This document shows, piece after piece, positions 7,112 through 9,338 of a stretch of 9,338 nt of DNA. The notes beneath the pieces were generated by a model. That model had not been told where the DNA came from, did no database searches, and worked only from the letters and a program-made list of their open reading frames with translations. Each line of letters begins with the position of its first letter. Position 1 is the first letter of the stretch. The DNA is from Promethearchaeota archaeon. Lineage in GTDB: Archaea > Asgardarchaeota > Lokiarchaeia > Sigynarchaeales > SOKP01. The stretch is taken from positions 1-9,338 of the forward strand of contig JAHPYY010000195.1 in NCBI GenBank assembly GCA_019058515.1, given 5' to 3'. The translations under genes and the position numbers were made by a program.

Positions 7112-7121
7112 AAAAAAAAAA
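7112..7121 (-). terminator. T10 tract, terminator for the 96-residue gene
   Basis: Ten consecutive A on the plus strand give T10 on the minus strand, 67 nt beyond the stop of the 96-residue gene. Uninterrupted T tracts of this length end transcription in archaea. No strong hairpin precedes it. Confidence 0.5.
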
Positions 7122-7188
7122 TTATTCAACACTTACCTTATTTACCCATAATTTCTGAGGATGATTTAAATTATTGGATCTAACAGAA

Positions 7189-7479
7189 CTAAGGTTTTTT
7201 AATAGTCCTATTCAAGAGATCTCTTTTGATTTTATCCTTCATTTCCTTAATTTCTTCAGGTTTTAAATCAAGATTTTTGGTGAAACCTGCTTTTTCAACT
7301 TCAATTTCATATGTGAGTATTATCTCTTCTTCTAGTGTATATGATTTTAAAACCTCGTCATAAGCACTGATTGAATCCATTCCTTCAGCAATTTTTTTTT
7401 GTATTTTATTCCACGATTTTTCACATAGTATAGTAATTGTAGAATTTATTATTTCTTCTTTATCTTCTCTAATTTTCAT
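7189..7479 (-). CDS. Small charged protein of unknown function (96 aa)
   Basis: I do not recognise this family. The protein has 96 residues, with about a third charged (E, K, D, R). It is predicted mostly helical and has one Cys (C19), no signal peptide and no membrane segment. Two parts can be seen: residues 1-45 (an amphipathic helix with W23, then EGMDSISAYDEVLKSY) and 48-90 (LEEEIILTYEIEVEKAGF, then a Lys/Glu-rich helix starting LKPEEIKEMKDK). The gene is real rather than a chance frame. It has a strong ribosome site (GAGGTGAT, 7491-7498 on the minus strand) 11 nt before the ATG, a TATA-like box at a sensible distance, and a T10 tract behind it. It stands alone, convergent with the hydrolase gene. 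Size and charge suit a small regulator or adaptor, but no DNA-binding motif is evident and no function should be assumed. Confidence 0.75.
   Translation of the reverse strand: MKIREDKEEIINSTITILCEKSWNKIQKKIAEGMDSISAYDEVLKSYTLEEEIILTYEIEVEKAGFTKNLDLKPEEIKEMKDKIKRDLLNRTIKKP
7195..7200 (+). terminator. T6 tract, possible terminator of the pyrophosphatase operon
   Basis: GGTTTTTT on the plus strand, 116 nt after the hydrolase stop and inside the 3' end of the convergent 96-residue gene. It would give partly overlapping transcript ends for the two converging units. Short, so uncertain. Confidence 0.25.
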
Positions 7480-7490
7480 ATAAAGGTTCC

Positions 7491-7498
7491 ATCACCTC
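7491..7498 (-). promoter_or_regulatory. Strong Shine-Dalgarno site of the 96-residue gene
   Basis: Minus strand GAGGTGAT, complementary to the AUCACCUC end of archaeal 16S rRNA, with 11 nt to the ATG at 7479. It fixes the start. An ATG inside the site (7492-7490) opens a frame of only seven codons that ends at 7469, overlapping the true start; this is probably a by-product of the GGTGATG sequence. Confidence 0.7.
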
Positions 7499-7526
7499 TT
7501 TCTATCATAAAAATACAAAATAAGGG

Positions 7527-7534
7527 CTTTTAAA
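7527..7534 (-). promoter_or_regulatory. Candidate TATA box for the 96-residue gene
   Basis: Minus strand TTTAAAAG preceded by GAATAA. Its centre lies ~52 nt upstream of the ATG at 7479, which puts the start site near 7505 and gives a ~25-nt leader that contains the ribosome site. Spacing and sequence agree well with an archaeal promoter. Confidence 0.5.
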
Positions 7535-7542
7535 TTATTCTA

Positions 7543-7563
7543 TCAATTTAAATAGAAAATTGA
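7543..7563. repeat. 7-bp inverted repeat just upstream of the small-gene promoter
   Basis: TCAATTT (7543-7549) and AAATTGA (7557-7563) are perfect complements separated by 7 nt, about 9 bp upstream of the TATA candidate. The position suits an activator site; it could also form a weak hairpin. Arms made almost only of A and T keep confidence low. Confidence 0.3.
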
Positions 7564-7581
7564 CTAGAAACAAAAGTTACT

Positions 7582-7588
7582 AAAAAAA
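7582..7588 (-). terminator. T7 tract, possible end of the corA transcript
   Basis: A7 on the plus strand, T7 on the minus strand, about 165 nt beyond the corA stop and 48 nt before the TATA box of the 96-residue gene. It would separate the two transcripts and leave the GC-rich patch in the corA 3' untranslated region. Confidence 0.35.
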
Positions 7589-7593
7589 TCTAA

Positions 7594-7680
7594 TTAATTA
7601 TATTTAGGAAAAATTACAAAGATATTCTGAAATTCTTTATTGTGGTGAATTGCTGCGGCTCGTCCCTGTAGCTCTTTAGA
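7594..7680 (-). pseudogene. Possible remnant of a gene 3' end (28 codons, no start)
   Basis: Between two in-frame TAA stops the minus strand reads 28 codons (SKELQGRAAAIHH, then NKEFQNIFVIFPKYN). It looks more like a normal protein tail than random AT-rich translation. The first half coincides with a stretch near 60% G+C, against a much lower local value. There is no start codon. The adjoining upstream DNA in another frame reads FKLIKQKFWVEIIIIGN before a stop, which could be a frameshifted continuation or chance. A structured RNA at the same place is the main alternative. Confidence 0.25.
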
Positions 7681-7751
7681 TTAACTTAATTACCAATTAT
7701 GATAATTTCAACCCAAAATTTTTGTTTTATCAACTTGAAATGAAATTTTAT

Positions 7752-8798
7752 TTAAAGCCACTTTTTTCTTCTGAAAAATATAATCATTACAATGCTAATC
7801 ATTAACATCGTAGAGATTAATATTGGATAAGAAAAGGGAAATGAAAGTTCAGGCATATTTTGAAGGTTCATACCATATAAACCTGTTAGAAATGATAACG
7901 GGATAAAGATGGTTGAAATAATTGTAAGGATCTTCATAACATCGTTCATTCTATTATTTACGCTCGATAAATACATATCTAGCATCCCAAAAAGGATATC
8001 CCGTTGAGTTTCAAGTAAATCACTTATCATAAAAACGTGATCGCTTACATCTCTAAGATATATTTCCAACTCCCCACTTAATAATTCAGATTTTTCTATC
8101 CGTAATTTATTAATAAGCTCTCTCGTAGGCCAGATTGAATTCCGGATATTTATCATAACTCTTTTTAACGAGTATATTAGTTTTAATGTTTTTGGTTCTG
8201 GATTTTGAATTATTTTATCCTCTGTTTTTTCAATTAAGTCTGTAATTAGCTCAAGTATTACAAAATAATTGTCAATTATAATATCTATTAATGAATACAA
8301 CAAATAATCGGGACCCATATCTCGAATAAGACCTCGTGAATCCCTTATTCTTTCTACGATTGGTCCAAAGAGATCGTTTACTTGTTCTTGTATAGATATT
8401 ACATAATTTCTTCCAAAGATTAGACTTATTTGTTCTGTTTCAAAAGTTTTAGTTGCTTCGTCATAGTTTACGCTTTTTAATATAATAAAAAGGTAATTTC
8501 CGTAATTTTCTAACTTAGGTCTTTGATTAGGATTTAAAATATCTTCTAAAAGTAAATGATGAATATTGAATTGATTTCCAATGGTTTCAATTGCCTTAAT
8601 ACGAGACAGTCCTGTAATGTGGATCCATCTAGTTTTCGTTTTTTCGAAGTCTGATAAATCTGTATCAATTCTTTCTAATTCTAACATGTTGAAGTTTTCT
8701 TTATCGTAATCGATTACTTTAACTACAGTTTTTAACTCTTGTTTTTGGCCTGTATATATTAAAGTGCCTGGAGGTTCTCCAATATTATGTTTCTTCAT
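7752..8798 (-). CDS. corA: CorA-family Mg2+/divalent cation channel
   Basis: Pentameric inner-membrane channel for Mg2+ (some members Co2+ or Ni2+). 348 residues from the ATG at 8798, a normal length. The N-terminal PPGTLIYTG block (9-17), the cytoplasmic alpha/beta domain with WIHITGL (58-64) and the LLLEDILNPNQRPK block (82-95), the long stalk helices, and the C-terminal pair of membrane helices (about 289-309 and 321-342) are all in place. The selectivity motif YGMN is at 308-311, in the loop with NMPEL after it. The tail ends in the usual basic RRKKWL. A GTG at 8807 could add three residues, but GTGAT at 8807-8803 is better read as the ribosome site for the ATG. The gene follows the SPFH gene on the same strand after ~105 nt. 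That gap contains a weak TTTAAG box near 8861-8866, so it may have its own promoter. Mg2+ as the substrate is inferred from family. Confidence 0.96.
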   Translation of the reverse strand: MKKHNIGEPPGTLIYTGQKQELKTVVKVIDYDKENFNMLELERIDTDLSDFEKTKTRWIHITGLSRIKAIETIGNQFNIHHLLLEDILNPNQRPKLENYGNYLFIILKSVNYDEATKTFETEQISLIFGRNYVISIQEQVNDLFGPIVERIRDSRGLIRDMGPDYLLYSLIDIIIDNYFVILELITDLIEKTEDKIIQNPEPKTLKLIYSLKRVMINIRNSIWPTRELINKLRIEKSELLSGELEIYLRDVSDHVFMISDLLETQRDILFGMLDMYLSSVNNRMNDVMKILTIISTIFIPLSFLTGLYGMNLQNMPELSFPFSYPILISTMLMISIVMIIFFRRKKWL

Positions 8799-8903
8799 TA
8801 GAATCACTTTCTTATTATTAAGATTTGCAATTCACACAAAAATAATGAACATCTTATGCTCTTAAATCGCTCTTTATCTAATTATTGTAAACTCTGTAGT
8901 TAT

Positions 8904-9338
8904 CTATTTATCTGATTCGTAATCCTTGATGTGCTTAAATCTTCCTCCTAAAATGTTTACCATATCTGAAGGAACTACAATCCATCCTCCCTTCTCTTTC
9001 ATGGATTCGTATAGGATGTTCATAGCTCGTAAATTTAACGCTACATCGTCGCTTTCATAGAGTCGAGCCGCATTTAGGAATTTATTAGCAATCTGCTCCT
9101 CAGAACCCGCAAGAATAACCCTTGCTTGTCGTTCCCTCTCTGCTTGGGCTTGTCGACTCATTGCGTCTTGTAACGCCGTTGGAATTATAACGTCCCGAAT
9201 TTCCACGGAAATCGATTTCACCCCCCATTCTTCGGTACGCTCGTCAATTATTGATTCAAGTTCGTGCGAGATTTCTTCCCTGCCCACAAGCATTTGACTT
9301 AACTCTGTCTTTCCAATTATGTCTCGCAGTGAAGTTTG
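8904..9338 (-). CDS. Stomatin/slipin-type SPFH membrane protein, C-terminal part, cut by the window edge
   Basis: The frame is open from the window edge (codon CAA at 9338-9336) to TAG at 8906-8904, giving 144 residues. The sequence follows the slipin pattern closely. QTSLRDIIGKTELSQMLVGREEI is the end of the SPFH/Band 7 domain; WGVKSISVEIRDVIIP is its last strand. AMSRQAQAERERQARVILAGSEEQ is the coiled-coil start, and an Ala-rich helical stretch follows, ending with the VVPSDMVNIL segment. The N-terminal membrane anchor and the first half of the SPFH domain are missing because of the edge. Such proteins form membrane-bound oligomeric cages and, in archaea, are often encoded next to an NfeD-type protease that cleaves their C-terminus. 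Any nfeD would lie upstream, beyond the edge; none is seen downstream, where corA follows. The ATG at 9293 is internal, not the start. Confidence 0.94.
   Translation of the reverse strand, partial: QTSLRDIIGKTELSQMLVGREEISHELESIIDERTEEWGVKSISVEIRDVIIPTALQDAMSRQAQAERERQARVILAGSEEQIANKFLNAARLYESDDVALNLRAMNILYESMKEKGGWIVVPSDMVNILGGRFKHIKDYESDK

Larger units (their letters stand above)
7564..7751 (-). other. Intergenic DNA downstream of corA, with a T7 tract and a GC-rich patch
   Basis: Together with 7480-7563 this forms a 272-bp gap. On the minus strand, after the corA stop, it holds AT-rich DNA, then a GC-rich patch (about 7645-7675), then a T7 tract at 7582-7588 that could end the corA transcript. 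No complete gene is supportable. Confidence 0.5.

Noticed and set aside
7469..7492. Seven-codon frame overlapping the start of the 96-residue gene (possible leader peptide)
   Set aside because: Its ATG is formed by the GGTGATG of the ribosome site itself and has no ribosome site of its own; chance is the simplest reading.
7640..7680. tRNA or riboswitch at the GC-rich patch
   Set aside because: No cloverleaf arms, no T-loop sequence and no extended pairing could be found; only very short stems form.
1..9338. CRISPR array, insertion sequence, rRNA or prophage genes
   Set aside because: No regularly spaced repeats, transposase or integrase motifs, terminal inverted repeats or conserved rRNA/tRNA segments were seen on either strand.

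Overview
The window is AT-rich DNA (roughly one third G+C by eye) and reads as a piece of an archaeal chromosome. Three things suggest this: TTTAAAA-type TATA boxes upstream of several genes, Shine-Dalgarno sites of the GGTGA(T) type, and runs of T rather than strong hairpins at transcript ends. The gene set fits an archaeon: a P3A-type proton ATPase, a short alpha-glucan phosphorylase, a membrane pyrophosphatase, a PhoU/DUF47-like protein, a CorA with a GMN motif, and a stomatin-type SPFH protein. An Asgard-type or other mesophilic archaeon is possible, but nothing here fixes the lineage.

Layout. 1-698 (minus): N-terminal third of a P-type H+-ATPase, running off the left edge. 894-2603 (minus): alpha-glucan (glycogen) phosphorylase, upstream of the ATPase on the same strand. 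2604-2954: divergent intergenic region carrying promoters for both directions and a 9-bp inverted repeat. 2955-7078 (plus): a three-gene run of membrane pyrophosphatase, PhoU/DUF47-like helical protein and a two-domain alpha/beta hydrolase. The last two genes overlap by 8 nt. 7189-7479 (minus): a 96-residue charged protein of unknown function with a strong ribosome binding site. 7480-7751: intergenic DNA with a promoter, a dyad and an isolated GC-rich patch that reads like the tail of a lost gene. 7752-8798 (minus): CorA-type divalent cation channel. 8904-9338 (minus): C-terminal part of a stomatin/slipin, running off the right edge.

How the genes may work together (inference). The left and middle parts deal with phosphate and proton-motive energy. 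The phosphorylase consumes Pi to release glucose-1-phosphate. The pyrophosphatase turns PPi into Pi while pumping ions. A PhoU-like protein, whose relatives accompany phosphate transporters, is encoded directly behind it. The P3A ATPase is a second primary pump, driven by ATP. CorA would supply Mg2+, the cofactor of the pyrophosphatase and the ATPase. The most unusual point is the pyrophosphatase itself. It combines the lysine typical of K+-independent enzymes with a gate glutamate placed as in Na+-pumping enzymes, and it has a one-residue insertion in a conserved active-site motif. No mobile element, CRISPR array, rRNA or tRNA gene was found.
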